64,000 nt of DNA from Globisporangium splendens (Eukaryota; Oomycota; Peronosporomycetes; Pythiales; Pythiaceae): the NCBI GenBank assembly GCA_006386115.1, contig VFIW01000072.1:62001-126000 (forward strand), given 5' to 3'. The stretch's first letter is position 1. Every line of letters begins with the position of its first letter. Below, one piece after another: positions 21,585-32,935 of this stretch. The position numbers were made by a program, and so were the translations under genes. A model generated the notes under the pieces. That model was not told where the DNA came from. It did no database searches and saw only the letters and a list, made by a program, of their open reading frames with translations.

Positions 21585-23120
21585 ATGAAGACTGGCGGCG
21601 CGTTGCTTCTCTCGGCGTTCCTCGCGGCGCTCTGCGGCTCGAGCTACGTGGCTGCGAACGGTGTGTGCTACGACCCGAGCCATGTGGGCGTGGGCACCAA
21701 GAACGCCGACTCGGTGGCCGCCGACATCGCCACCATCAAGAGCAAGGGCTTCACGTACGTGCGCACGTACATCTCCAAGTTCGGCAACACGCTCCTGGCC
21801 AAGCAGCTCGCCGAGTCGGGGCTCCAGGTGACCGTCGGCGTGCCGTACGGCCAGGGCGACTACGCGGACCAGCTCGAGGCCGCGGTCTCGGCCGCCAGCA
21901 ACGGCAACGTCGTGTACGTCATGATCGGGAACGAGAACCTCGCCAACATGGGCAGCGTGCCCGCGGATTTCATCCAGGAGATCAAGAAGGTCAAGGCGCG
22001 CATCCCGAACGTCAAGGTCGGCACGGTGCAGCGCAACACCGAGTTTCTCAACAAGATCGGCGGCCTCTCGGACCTCGTGGCCGCCTGCGACGTCATCGGC
22101 GTCAACATCCACCCGTTCTTCACGCCCGGCCAGACTGGCGCCAACGCCATGGAGCTCACCAAGAAGCACTGGGACCAGATCAAGTCGACCGTCGGCGACA
22201 AGCTCTTCTTGGGCGAGACCGGCTGGCCGTCGTCCGGTTCCATCTACGGCAACAGCGGGTCTGTCGACAGCGCAAGCGCGTACTACAGCGCGTACAAGTC
22301 GTGGAGCGCGGGACTCCCAGCCGACAAGAAGTACTACTTCCAGCTCTTTGACCAGCCATACCGTTCGGAGGCGTACGAGCAAACGTATGGTATCTTGACG
22401 AGCGGCGGTCAGGATAAGTTCGGCGGCGTCTCGGTCACACCGGTCACGGTCGCGCCAGTGGCTACCACGTCTGCGCCAGCACCAGCGGCTACCACGTCTG
22501 CGCCAACGCCAGCGTCGACTCCAGCTCCAACGTCATCGTCACCGTCATCGCCATCGTCGGCTCCATCGTCATCACCATCGTCGGCTCCATCGCCGTCGCC
22601 TTCCACTTCGAGCGGTTCCAAGAGCTCTACGAGCTCCGCGACGAGCTCCTCGGCCGGTTCGTCGACTGGTGGCGCCGCTGTGGACTCGTCGTCGACGACG
22701 GGCTCGAGATCTTACGGCTCGGGCTACGGCAGTGCTGCTGGCGTCCACTTGCGCACGGGTTCGTCCTCGTCCGCCACGTCCTCGGAGAAGGCCGGAGGTG
22801 AACAAGACTCGGCTGCTGTTGCCGCGGCTGCTGCCTACGTTCCAGGTGCGCGTACGTCCGTGAACACGCCTTCGGTGAACGCCAGCGACTCGACCTCGTA
22901 CACGTCGGGCAAGGGCAGCACCACGGAGACCAACACGCAGAGCTCGGGCAGCGGCTCCGCGACGTCTGTGGTCTTTGCCGTGGCGGCCGGTTGCGCTGCC
23001 GTGCTCGGTGCCTTCGGCTTCATCTACCAGACCCGCAAGAAAGCGCAGAAGCTCGAGGAAGAGGAGAACAAGATGAGCTTCACGGTCACGCCAATGGGCG
23101 GCCGCGAAGCTGCGCTCTAA
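21585..23120 (+). CDS. GH17 glucan endo-1,3-beta-glucosidase, membrane anchored
   Basis: 511 aa, single exon. It has a signal peptide (about 1-24), then a GH17 domain (25-275) with acid/base Glu117 in IGNENL and nucleophile Glu211 in GETGWPSSG. A Ser/Thr/Pro/Ala-rich linker (about 285-455) is probably O-glycosylated. A hydrophobic segment (VVFAVAAGCAAVLGAFGFIY) follows, with a charged tail. This is a type I membrane protein acting at the cell surface on beta-1,3-glucan, the main oomycete wall polymer, so a role in wall remodelling is inferred. The gene is clearly GC-richer than its neighbours. Confidence 0.93.
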   Translation: MKTGGALLLSAFLAALCGSSYVAANGVCYDPSHVGVGTKNADSVAADIATIKSKGFTYVRTYISKFGNTLLAKQLAESGLQVTVGVPYGQGDYADQLEAAVSAASNGNVVYVMIGNENLANMGSVPADFIQEIKKVKARIPNVKVGTVQRNTEFLNKIGGLSDLVAACDVIGVNIHPFFTPGQTGANAMELTKKHWDQIKSTVGDKLFLGETGWPSSGSIYGNSGSVDSASAYYSAYKSWSAGLPADKKYYFQLFDQPYRSEAYEQTYGILTSGGQDKFGGVSVTPVTVAPVATTSAPAPAATTSAPTPASTPAPTSSSPSSPSSAPSSSPSSAPSPSPSTSSGSKSSTSSATSSSAGSSTGGAAVDSSSTTGSRSYGSGYGSAAGVHLRTGSSSSATSSEKAGGEQDSAAVAAAAAYVPGARTSVNTPSVNASDSTSYTSGKGSTTETNTQSSGSGSATSVVFAVAAGCAAVLGAFGFIYQTRKKAQKLEEEENKMSFTVTPMGGREAAL

Positions 23121-23354
23121 GCTCTTCGATGCTCGTGAGCCCCAATTTTGTAAGTTCCGTGCTGTCCGAAGTGCTGCAAGCCACCGAAGGATTAGCGAAA
23201 GCAGGCATCAGAGTGTGGATTGCGCATAAGAGAGAGAGAGCAACGGACGGGTGTGTTTTCTTGTGTGTGTGCTTTTTATATATTGTCTTTCCCTCGTTCC
23301 CATCGAGTCTCTTGAATTCATCGATGCACAGAAGAATGAATGGCTGCGATTCAT

Positions 23355-24751
23355 TCAGACTGGAGCCGCGACGGACGCTGCTGCTCCTGGCAATGGAGCC
23401 GTCGGTGAAGCTGGCGTCTCGGCGGATTCCTTTGGCAATGCTGAGCCTTCGCCCGTGGCTGCGACCGCTACAGCCGCGTCGATCGACGATTTCTTCTTGA
23501 CCGAATGCACGCTGAGACCGCTGATGGCCTTGGCGGCCATGATGCCAGCGCGGAAGCGGCGGCGTGCGTTGTACCGCTTCATCTCGGTCGTGAAGTGCGG
23601 CAGCGCTTCGTCGCTCACATTGTGGATTTCCTACAGGAAATTCAAGTGAAGTCAGCTTTTAGAGCATAATATCCAAGCAGAAAGAGACTTTGGTTGCATA
23701 CCGAGATCCACGGGTGATCGAGCACGTTTTGTGCAGTGTAACGCTTCTTCGGGTCGACGACGAGCAACCGCGAGATGAGGTCCTTGGCCGATGATGACAC
23801 GCAGTCCCAGTACGGCGACGGGTAGTCGAAGACCCCGGACTTGATGGACGCGAACAGCGCCGCGTTGTTCTCGTCGTAGAACGGCGGGAAACCGCACAAC
23901 CTTGGTCACAAGCAATTACCAGCCACACATATGTGAGACCGTGAACCCATCCACATACACTCTGTCCAAAATGTAGCCATTTCAAGGAACTACGCACAGG
24001 ATGTAGGCGATGACTCCGAGACTCCAGAGATCCACTTCAGCACCATACGGTCGGCCTTCCAAGATCTCTGGCGCCACGTAACCAGGAGTACCGCACGCCG
24101 TTTGCATGAGCGAGTCGCCCTTGACGAGTTTGGCGAGTCCGAAATCCGCGATCTTGATCTCCGCGTCCTCGTCCGTGCACCGATACAGCAGGTTCTCGGG
24201 CTTGAGGTCGCGGTGCGCGATGCCCTTGTCGTGACAGTATAGAAGCGCACCCGCGAGGTTCTTGACGACGCTGCTCGCCTCCTTCTCCAAGTACTTCTTC
24301 TTCTCCGAGTACTTCTCCTTCTCGACGATGCGATCAAAGAGCTCACCGCCGCTCATCTCCTCCATGACCATGTAAAACGTCTTCTGGCAGTCAAAGACCT
24401 CGCGGAGCCGCACGATGTTGGGGTGCTGCACGAGCTGCAGCACCTCGACTTCGACGCGCAGTGCCTCCTCGTCCTCGGCCGCGAGACTCGCCTTGTCGAT
24501 GCATTTCACGGCCCAGCGCGAGTTGTCGGCCTTGCTGATCGCACTCTTCACGGTCGCAAAGCTTCCCCTGCAGGTAGGCATTTGTCAGAATGAGATCGTA
24601 AGCATGGCATGAGCAAGGATAGAGTTCGGAACAGAGCAAGAGATCACAGAGCGACGCAAACGTACGTGCCGAGGGTCTTGCCCAGCTTGTAGTACTTGCT
24701 GCACTCGTCCTTCTTGTAGAAATCGGTCACTTTCTTGATGATCACCGACAT
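23355..24751 (-). CDS. Calcium/calmodulin-dependent-type protein kinase
   Basis: Four exons on the minus strand: about 24751-24669, 24567-24002, 23895-23702 and 23620-23355. Exon 1 starts MSVIIKKVTDFYKK. The Gly-rich loop LGTGSFATVK spans the first intron. Catalytic motifs HRDLKPEN, DFG and APE are intact, followed by PWISV in the C-lobe. The tail MKRYNARRRFRAGIMAAKAI is a basic amphipathic stretch in the position of the autoinhibitory/calmodulin-binding segment of CaMKI-like kinases. A low-complexity Ala/Pro tail ends at TGA 23355-23357. Splice sites are canonical (for example GTACGT and CTGCAG). Function is a cytosolic Ser/Thr kinase; its substrate is unknown. Confidence 0.88.
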
Positions 24752-25027
24752 GGTTGTTGTTGTCCTTTGTCTTGCTTGCGTAGCTCTACCTTGAAGCGTG
24801 GCGGGGGCAGGTCGCGTTATGACTCAAGGCTGGAAAAACGTAGACCCGCATCCGTTTCATTATCTAGCACCAGCGCCACGCTTTCGCGCGACAAACAATA
24901 ATAGCACACTCGGCACACCAATCGTTTCATGCGCGCCTCGAAAAAGCCAAGTTCTTCTAGTCTATTGAAAGATATACAAGACAAAAAACTGGTATGGAAT
25001 GCATAAGTAGTAGCAATAGCGTAGTGC

Positions 25028-26422
25028 TCAGTACGGTCGCGAAGACTTGCGTGCCTTCTTCAGCCCTGCGGGATCGTGCTCGGCCTTGCTGTGGATCTTG
25101 GTCGTGGTGCCCGCTGCGCCACTCGTCGACGCTCCGGAGATCCATTTGCAGAGCCGCGCGTCCTCACCTCCCGAGTACAACGTCATCCGATCGGCATCGT
25201 AGTACACGCACCGGACGCACGCCTTGTGGCTGCCAGAGAGCGTTGCGGCATGCTGCAATTGCGCGTTGCCGCCACCAATGTTGACGACGTTAATGTTGCC
25301 GTCGTGGTTGCCCGAGAGCAAAAAGAGCTCGGACGACTGCGCGTCGTAGACACAGTCGATTAAATAGTCCGTGGGGATGCCGTTCGCGTTGCAATCGTCG
25401 CGAATGCGGTCGTAGTGGTGGACGCGCTCGGCCGTGTTGATGTTCCACAAGTCGAGCGTCTCGGTGCCCGTCAAGCAGTAGATGTTCTCCATTTGGGGAC
25501 CGAAGAACCCAATCTTCGACACCGCGCTCTCCACATTCAGAATCGATTCAATCGCCTCGTCTTCGTCCGAGATGTGGGTGTCAAACATGCACACGATGCC
25601 GTCCTCAGACGCCGTCACGACGAACTGCGGCTGCGTCGGGTGGAAGCGCACTCGGGTCACCGCATCCCCGTGGCTCTCGCCGTACTCACCAAGCTAATAG
25701 AGCAACACCAATACTTCAGCAAGGCTTCGGCAATACAGCACCAGACATAAGTGATAGTAAATCATACCTTTTTGCCTGTTCGCACGTCGAAAAAGTGCGC
25801 CTTGACGTCAGTACCAGCCGCGAGCAGCGTGTCCCCATTGCCCACCGAGAGACTCCAGACTTCGTGGCCCACGGGGATGACCATGGCCGGGAGCCGCGAG
25901 CGCAGGTCCCAGAACTTGACGTACTCGTCGCTCGAGCACGTCGCGATGTTCCACGGCGTGGACTCGGACACCCAGATCTCGTTGATCGTGTTGTTGTGCG
26001 CGTGGAACTATACCATGTAAAGAATATGCAAATGAGTGCATTGGCAATGACAAATCGCAATAAAGACACCCACCAAGAACGTTTCCAACTGACCTCGTAC
26101 TCCAATGCGAGCGATTCGCGGTTTCGCAGTTGCAGCTTCAGGTTTGACAGCGCGATCGCCAGTGCACTCTTGTGCGCCGTTGGCTTGCTGCATATTCATA
26201 CAAAAGATACAATGAGCACATCGCATAGTTAGCATTGCGTGTGTGTCCATCTATTTTCCTTATGGCGAAGAGCTGCGCTCAACCACACATCTCGTACCAG
26301 TCCATGACGTATTCGTAGTTGTACTCCTCGGACGGGTTGACGACGAGTCCGTGCTGGCTGCCGAAGTGCGTCACCGCCGTCTGCGAGAGCTTGAGGCTGC
26401 CGGTCGAGAGTGCGCCGCGCAT
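25028..26422 (-). CDS. WD40-repeat protein, WDR89-like
   Basis: Four exons on the minus strand. Exon 1 begins at 26422 (MRGALSTGSLKLSQ). Exon 2 lies near 26190-26096 (ALSNLKLQLRNRESLALEYE). Exon 3 is about 26006-25769 (FHAHNNTINEIW then SSDEYVKFWDLRSR). Exon 4 is about 25694-25028 (VTRVRFHPTQPQFVVTASED). At least five WD-type blades are visible, and the order resembles WDR89, including FFGPQMENIYCLTGTETLDL. The C-terminal tail is Lys-rich. WD40 propellers are scaffolds; no enzymatic role is expected. The borders of exons 1 and 2 are the least certain. Confidence 0.75.
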
Positions 26423-27889
26423 GTTCGCTTGTCGTGTCTTGCTTATCGATGGCTGCTGCGGCCAATGAGAGCAGTCAGTCAGTTCGCTTGAGCCATTGAG
26501 AGTGCTCGTCTGAGTCCGCTCAGTATTGATCTGAGTCTGCATCTGATGCTCATTGGCTTTCAGAATGTGATTACATGGAAATCATCAGTGCAATGATGAA
26601 GTGACATGCATGAAATGACAATCAGTGCTTTTAAATGGCTGTTGCGTATGTATCGAATTGGTAGGTGAAGATGCGAATGGGGAGTTATGTAGTGCACAAG
26701 CAGCTGAACGAGGTGGTGAGTCGTATACGACACAGAGCGAGGTGTGTCTTGGAAGATCGAGTTATGGACTGAATCGAGTAGTTGATGGGAATGACAACAA
26801 CGAATCTGCCGTGACTTCTGCAATTGATGTACAAGGCGTGTATTCATCTACGATTGTTTGAAATGTTGCCAAGTTTCTGTTCTGTTGAATCGTGGATTCT
26901 TATGTACTGTTGTCATTTGAATTTGACGAATGGAATGTGATCGTTGTCCAGACGCGGAGAATGACACGAGTGATAAAGGTCTATATGGGTTGACGGCTTC
27001 AACACTACAAGAGCGGTTTGATTTTTTGTCAGGGAGGGGCAAGTGCGAGCCTCAGAGTTGTCAACAGCGAAGTGGCAGCGGCATTGCGGGGGTGCGGCAG
27101 ATTGCTTAAGCCTTTTGCAACTTGATCTTTGTGCATGTCGGTAATTGCTGCAACGTACAACTCTGCAGTTGGTATTCCGATCGTTTTTGGAGTGCCGTCT
27201 CCATTTTTCCTACGTGATGGTCTGCCCATGACCTCTTCGTGAAGAAAGAGATTCAACTTGGGACCAGAGACGCTGCGCCTTGAGTCCACGTGGAAACGCT
27301 TTTTGCCACACCAGCTCCTGATCTCTTCTTTCTTACGACTCTTCTCGTGTTGATGAGGCGTGCCACTTCCCCTCTGCCGAGGGTGGAACGCGAGCATGCT
27401 TCGAGCTCTAGCTCCAACTCTGGTGGTTCCACCGTCGAGTGCTCTGTGTGCTGCTGCCACGACTCCTTCCTCTCTTCTCTTCCTGAAAGATTTGTTTCAA
27501 ACTTGCTTAAACACTCGGTGATTTTGTGCCCTGTGTCTTGGTTCCCTCACCGACAATGTTCCTCTCTCTCTACAGAGACACTAGCAGAGAAAAACCAGAA
27601 CCCAGAATGGTAACCCACGATTAAAGTGCCAACTTGGACTCAAAAGCTCGTGCTTCACACTGTGCTGCTGCGATCTCAACTTGTCGTTTACTTATTACAG
27701 CGACCACGGGTTCCCAGCATGAGCATTTGGTATCTGAAGCGAAAACGTATCCTTGACAGCAGCGCTGCGCAGTACCATCAGTGGCACCTCGAGCGTGACA
27801 CTTTGACAAGCAAACGGTTTGCACGTGATTCGCACAACATGGTTGGACGTGAAATGCTGACTCGTCGTCGTCGCGCGGATGGGAACGGC
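26423..27889. other. Intergenic region, 1.5 kb
   Basis: No gene with recognisable similarity. A minus-strand frame at 27029-27460 (143 codons, basic) overlaps a plus-strand frame at 27290-27613; neither shows family features. The first 400 bp are AT-richer and may hold the promoter of the WD40 gene. Confidence 0.4.
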
Positions 27890-28902
27890 TCAAGAAGCCC
27901 CGACGGCAGTCCCCGATGGCAGTGCAAGAGTCAGCATCACCACCTGTGACTCAGTACATGCTCCCGCAGGAACGCCTATAAATGCTTGCGTGCTGATTAC
28001 AGTGGGGATCTTCATCCCCGTGCGATTGTCCACATTCATCAATATGATCTCTTCGATCGACTCCACGTTAACAGCGTTGATACTACTTTGTGAAGTGCTG
28101 TTGTCGACCCGGAATCGGAGCTGCAATGTCTCCCCTGCGGTGTGGATGTTGCTAGCCACTTGAGCTTTCACACGACACGTTTCTCGATTGAAACAGCAGA
28201 GAAAGCGCAGGTTCTCGGACATCACGTTGTCAATGGGCCGCTCTGGGGCCAGCGCGGCAGCAGGGACATACACCACAAACGGCTGAGCTGCAGTCAGGTA
28301 TGCCACAGATGCACCCTCAGCCGTGAACCACGCCGAGGCTGCGTATTGGATATCCACGCGAACGCGCTCGAGTGAGCCATGGTACATGTTCTCGACATTG
28401 AAGCTCGCTGGGAGAGCCGACGGAAGATGATACGCGAACTGGTATTCGTAATCTCCTGGCTCGTAGCTGGAGTTGCTCGAGCAAAGCGGAATCTGTTGAC
28501 AACAACCACGATCCACAAATGAGATTGAGGTTACACTCTACCTGCCACATAGTCACAGCATTCGTAAAGGACACACATTATGGTGGAGCAGCTCTCTCTC
28601 AAACGGGATCGTCGTCGGAGGCTCGCCTTCGTCCCACGATACGCTCTCTCGGCCGTTCACGATAACGACCAGCTCTGCACAAAAGTGTGCAGAATATCCC
28701 ACTGATATCAGTGGCAAGCAACAGAGATACCATGCAGACTGCACAACTAGATAGGTGAGGTACCTTTGCAATGAATTAGTTCGGCGATCGTGATGAACAC
28801 ACTCCCCGTAATGAGATCGCCTGGAGCATACTGCTCTTTGTCGACTTTGATGAAGATCTTGCCTTTCACGCCGACTCCCGATCTTTCCGAGACACGTTCC
28901 AT
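27890..28902 (-). CDS. Arrestin-like domain protein 1
   Basis: Three exons on the minus strand. Exon 1 (from 28902) encodes MERVSERSGVGVKGKIFIKV then DKEQYAPGDLITGSVFI, the typical first strands of an arrestin N-domain. Exon 2 (about 28674-28583) encodes ELVVIVNGRESVSWDEG. Exon 3 (about 28500-27890) carries YEPGDYEYQFAYHLPSALP, the PF-x-LP-type hallmark, and part of a C-domain. It ends at TGA 27890. Arrestin-fold proteins of this kind act as cytosolic adaptors in membrane-protein trafficking. A second member lies at 34958-36474. The C-domain looks short for the family. Confidence 0.72.
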
Positions 28903-30032
28903 GCCGCGAGTCTATTCGCTCGGGACCCTGCTTGCTTGTGATCCCAGCTTTTTACTCGCTCCTCCCCCGTGCTTTCCTTTTGCGAGAAATGCGCTCTGGG
29001 AAGCTGGAAGTCTTATCGGTGGAGTCTATTCCCATCATTTCTTTAACGGAAATCCTGCAGATATTCTTGGGTTTTCCAAGAAGAGCGCCATTCTCAGCCA
29101 CCCAAGCAAGTACCTTGATTGTTGATGAAGCTGGGTACTTTTCTTACACAAATAAGATAGCACTGTGTGTGCGCATGTGCTTATCCGTCCATAGCACTCA
29201 AGAGTGCCCAACGCAACGAGTGCAATTCGAGTTGCTCTTATACCATGTCAAGGTAGGCGGCGTGCTTCCAGAAGAGGATTTTCTTGAGCATGGGATACCA
29301 GCACTATCCAGTTGAATAATCCTGCGTTTCCAAGTCCCTTGGGTATAAACCTCGAAGGCTAGCGTGGCTGATCGAATTCCTCCACAAGTAGCTTGAAGAC
29401 TTCGACTACACTGTCCTGGGAGTTCCGATAAATGAATGAACAGACTTCGTTTTTCGCAATTGATGTACTTTTACTCCACAGCCTATGAAGTAAGAGAACG
29501 CTTTCAACCCATCCTGGGCTTCAGAGGACGACTTTGAAAGCATTGGTTCTGGTGGTAGTACTCGTCTCGAAGGTGCTCAACTCCAGATGTGTCCAGCTAC
29601 CTCTTGTCCGTCATGTAGCAAGCTGGTTTTTAATCACTACACAGCTGGCAACTTCAGACAACGATATAGATACACTTTTCGTTAGCTGAATCATCTCCGA
29701 CCATCGATCTCCATGCATACCACAGCTGATACTGGTGTTGAGTTCGCGATTTTACGTCGTTCTGGAGCGACAGAGCCACACACTACTAGACCTGCTTTTC
29801 GTCGAATCTCCACCAAGTCTCGTCGTTTCCTGCCATGTGGTCATCTTTGACAAGCGTGCAGAAAGAATGACTCGTCCCGACGGAAGGCAAATGAAGTAGA
29901 ACAAACACACCCGTTCATGTGAGCGACATTCCCATTTCTATTGCATCTGGTTACAGCAAATTGATGCAGTTGTGCCAACTATACACGCGAAGGCAAAACT
30001 GGTGCGAGTGTACGAAGAATGCCTCACAAGAC
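28903..30032. other. Spacer with possible decayed coding sequence
   Basis: No intact gene. 29200-29560 has coding-like composition on both strands but is broken by stops in every frame; it could be an old transposon remnant. Nothing recognisable lies at 29560-30030. Confidence 0.4.
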
Positions 30033-30953
30033 TTAGCATGATGGCTTTGGAAGGGTTGGTTCTGGGGTCGTGGTAGGCGCTGGAGTTGGCGCGGCTGAGG
30101 CTGGAGCTGGGGTCGATGGGCGTGCCGGCGTGGCAGTAGTTGGCGCTTGAGTCGGCGCAGCAGTGGTTGGCGCTGGGGTTTGTGGCGCAGTTTGGGCACA
30201 CGCGAGCACAGGGGCAATCAAATCGGCGTACAAGGCTGGAGCTTCGCTGCCTGGGATCAGGCACTCGGTTGGCTGGTTTGCCGACAGCGTGTTGAACAAG
30301 GTGACGCAGGCAGGGGTGTGACAGAACGCGTCAAGCTCAGTTGCATTGTACTTGCGGAATGGTCTCCACGTCCAGGTAGGAGAGACTGCAGCAGTCATGC
30401 CAGCAAGGCACTCACGGTCGAGCAACAGTGGGCGGAGTGGGGCCGTGGGGCAAGGGGTTGCCGCGGTGGCTGGCACAGGGGTGGCTGGAGTGGCTGTGGT
30501 TGGCGCTGGGGTAGGCTCAGCTGTCGTTAGCGCTGGAGTAGGGGCAGCTGTCGTTGGTGCTGGAGTAGGGGCAGCCGTGGTCGGTGCTGGAGTCGGTGCA
30601 GCAGTCGTTGGCGCTGGCGTGCTGGCACTGTTAGCACATGCGAGCACAGGGGTGAGCAAGTTCTGGTACAGGAATGGGAAGTCGCCACCCGGGATCTGGC
30701 ACTCGGTTGGCTGGTTAGTTGCCAACGTGTTGAACAGGGACACACACGCAGGGATGCGGCAGAACGCGTCGAGCTCGGCTGGAGTGTAAACGCGGAACGG
30801 TCTCCAAGCCCAAGTTGGAGAGACGGCAGAAGTCATGCCAGCAAGGCAGTCACGGTCGAGCAGAAGTGGACGGAGTGGCGTCGTTGGGCAGTTCTGCGCG
30901 TTGACGGACGCAATAGTAGCGGCGAGGGCGACAAGCACAGCAGAGGTCTTCAT
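30033..30953 (-). CDS. Double-domain elicitin-like secreted protein 1
   Basis: 306 aa. The start at 30953 is chosen because it gives a clear signal peptide (MKTSAVLVALAATIASVNAQ); the frame is open further upstream but without signal features. Two elicitin-like domains (about 21-112 and 166-258) each have six Cys; the C-x4-C-x14-C core matches elicitins, while other spacings differ, so this is elicitin-like rather than canonical. They are joined by Thr/Ala/Pro repeats (TAAPTPAPT) that are probably O-glycosylated. The protein ends in LPKPSC with a terminal Cys and no hydrophobic GPI tail. Elicitins bind sterols and can trigger plant defence; for this member that role is only inferred. It is a tandem duplicate of the gene at 32048. 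Confidence 0.88.
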   Translation of the reverse strand: MKTSAVLVALAATIASVNAQNCPTTPLRPLLLDRDCLAGMTSAVSPTWAWRPFRVYTPAELDAFCRIPACVSLFNTLATNQPTECQIPGGDFPFLYQNLLTPVLACANSASTPAPTTAAPTPAPTTAAPTPAPTTAAPTPALTTAEPTPAPTTATPATPVPATAATPCPTAPLRPLLLDRECLAGMTAAVSPTWTWRPFRKYNATELDAFCHTPACVTLFNTLSANQPTECLIPGSEAPALYADLIAPVLACAQTAPQTPAPTTAAPTQAPTTATPARPSTPAPASAAPTPAPTTTPEPTLPKPSC

Positions 30954-32047
30954 GGTTTCAGGGAAGTGGGCGAGATCTGCGCTAGAAACGGCAAAATGTC
31001 GAGTGAGGACAGCAGCTGGTCGTTGGCTGACCAAGCTCAGCGAGGGGGTCAAAACTCTCCCAAAACCATTTTGACGAGAAGGCATTCGCTTCAGCCCCTT
31101 TTCCCGTTCGTTTTTTGTTGGAAAGCTCACTTCTTTTGCTCTTTACCAACAATGATCGGGCGGATCAAGCGTACCCTATCCCGCTGATGGCTCAGATGAG
31201 CCGCCCGAGTTTCATCGAAGCTCCTGTTGCCTAAACGGCGTTGCTCTGCACAACGCGTGTGCTTCGCGCAATCGCTTTCGAGGTCGGGATTACAGAAGCA
31301 CCATCTCTGCGGTGGCCTCTGCATCGGTAGCCGGCAAAAACGAGCAAGCCCCAAAGCAGTGTCTCAAAGGTGCTCTTGAGACGAAACGTTGACTTGCATG
31401 GCCACTGGTGATGCTCTTTCTTGCAGCATGCGTCACCGCAATTCTGTAATACGAATGCCTGGATATAATTCAGCTCTTGCTACTGCAGTCTCGCTTTTTT
31501 TTTCTTGTTCTTTCTTTTCAGCGGCAAACCGATTGCATTTTGTGTCCATGTGTCCTTTCATAAACAATGCAGTTTGGTGACCCATGAAGACCAAATGGCT
31601 ACACTTTTGAATCAGGTGGACAAATTCACTGTCGTCCGTCTACAAAACAACTTAATCATTCTGGATCCTTTTGTTAGGTTCGCAAACACACTAGCACGGA
31701 CAGAAGCTGCCAGAGACCTTGCTCTCTTGGCTTTCGATCCGCTCGAAGCTCGTGGCTCCAGAGTCATTTCAGTCGCATTGCTTCAGACAATCAAACCAGC
31801 CGATTCTGGAAGTCACGGGAACGGAGGTAATTCTAACGCCTACCCAGATCTTGTCGCATTCCAAGTTTTTGTCAAGGACTTGAAAACGAACCAACGACAC
31901 TCACCAGAGAGCAAGTTCAGTAAACAAAACAATGCAACACACACATTCCCTTTTCTACTGCATTTTTGATTAACTGCAGAAGGCAACAGCGATTCAAAGT
32001 CAATGTGATCCTGCGTCAATTATACGCTCGAAAAGTAGAGGAAACGC
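30954..32047. other. Spacer between the two elicitin-like genes
   Basis: It includes the promoter side of elicitin-like gene 1. A plus-strand frame from 31595 to 31969 (MATLLNQVDKFTVVRLQNNL) is open for 125 codons and looks moderately protein-like, but I recognise no family and it could be a remnant. A T-rich run lies at 31495-31520. Confidence 0.4.
31595..31969 (+). CDS. Hypothetical protein, weakly supported
   Basis: Open for 124 residues from ATG 31595. The first 70 residues have balanced composition with amphipathic helices (FANTLARTEAARDLALLAF); the end is low-complexity. It has no recognisable domain, and the poorly protein-like end suggests a missed intron or a decayed gene. It may be spurious. 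Confidence 0.22.
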   Translation: MATLLNQVDKFTVVRLQNNLIILDPFVRFANTLARTEAARDLALLAFDPLEARGSRVISVALLQTIKPADSGSHGNGGNSNAYPDLVAFQVFVKDLKTNQRHSPESKFSKQNNATHTFPFLLHF

Positions 32048-32935
32048 TTAGCACGATGGCTTTGGGAGGGTTGGCTCTGGCGTCGTGGTTGGCGCTGGGG
32101 TTGGCGCAGGCGAGGCTGGAGCTGGGGTCGCTGGACCAGATGGGGTTGGCGCAACAGTCGTTGGCGCCGGAGTTGGAGCAGCAGTCGTTGGCGCTGGGGT
32201 TGGCGTGACATTCTTGGCGCACGCAAGCACTGGAGTGATCAAATCAGCGTACAGGGCTGGGAAATCGCCACCTGGGATCAAGCAGTCCGTTGGCTGAGCA
32301 GCCGCCAACGTGTTGAACAAGGTGACACACGCAGGAACGTGGCAGAACGCATCGAGCTCAGTTGCATTGTACTTGCGGTATGGCTTCCACAACCAGCTAG
32401 GTGGCAAAGCAGTCGTCATGCCAGCAGCGCAGTCCTTGTCAAGCAAAAGTGGACGAAGTGGCGTCGTCGCGCAGTTGGTCAAAGCGGTAGTTGGAGCTGG
32501 CGTGGCCGTGGTTGGCGCTGGAGTTGGCGCAGCGGTGGTAGGCGCTGGGGTCGGAGCTGCAGTCGTTGGCGCTGGGGTCGGAGCAGCAGTCGTTGGCGCT
32601 GGCGTGCTAGCGCCGTTGGCGCACGCGAGAACAGGAGTGATCAAATCGGCGTACAGGTATGGGAAATCGCCACCTGGGATCTGACATTCTGTTGGCTGAG
32701 CAGCCGCCAACGTGTTGAGCAAGGTGACACACGCAGGAACGTGGCAGAACGCATCGAGCTCGGCCGCGGTGTACTTGCGGTATGGCTTCCATAACCAGCT
32801 AGGTGGCAAAGCAGCCGTCATGCCAGCAGCGCAGTCCTTGTCGAGCAAAAGTGGACGGAGTGGCGTCGTTGGACAGTTCTGGGCATCAACGGACGCAACC
32901 GCAGCGGCAAAGAGGAGCACGGCAGAGGTCTTCAT
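32048..32935 (-). CDS. Double-domain elicitin-like secreted protein 2
   Basis: 295 aa with signal peptide (MKTSAVLLFAAAVASVDAQ). Two six-Cys elicitin-like domains are separated by Thr/Ala/Pro repeats; each has the FCHVPAC core and the LRPLLLDKDC start. The two domains of this protein resemble each other more than they resemble those of elicitin-like protein 1, which suggests intragenic conversion. The C-terminus TPEPTLPKPSC is the same as in protein 1. Secretion to the cell wall or host apoplast is inferred. Same strand and same orientation as its paralog, about 1.1 kb apart. Confidence 0.88.
   Translation of the reverse strand: MKTSAVLLFAAAVASVDAQNCPTTPLRPLLLDKDCAAGMTAALPPSWLWKPYRKYTAAELDAFCHVPACVTLLNTLAAAQPTECQIPGGDFPYLYADLITPVLACANGASTPAPTTAAPTPAPTTAAPTPAPTTAAPTPAPTTATPAPTTALTNCATTPLRPLLLDKDCAAGMTTALPPSWLWKPYRKYNATELDAFCHVPACVTLFNTLAAAQPTDCLIPGGDFPALYADLITPVLACAKNVTPTPAPTTAAPTPAPTTVAPTPSGPATPAPASPAPTPAPTTTPEPTLPKPSC

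Noticed and set aside
21546..22382. 278-codon open frame opposite the GH17 gene
   Set aside because: It exists because the GH17 gene is very GC-rich and lacks certain codons. It lies fully inside the sense gene, has low-complexity Arg/Val/Ala/Asp composition and no independent region. It is a useful caution for the retroelement antisense frames, which differ by having long parts outside the sense gene.
30480..30620. Regularly spaced repeats that could suggest a CRISPR-like array
   Set aside because: They are codon repeats of a Pro/Thr linker in a secreted eukaryotic protein; there are no unique spacers.
30346..30789. Plus-strand frame rich in VGAGVGAAV repeats
   Set aside because: It is the antisense shadow of the Thr/Ala/Pro repeats of the elicitin-like gene.
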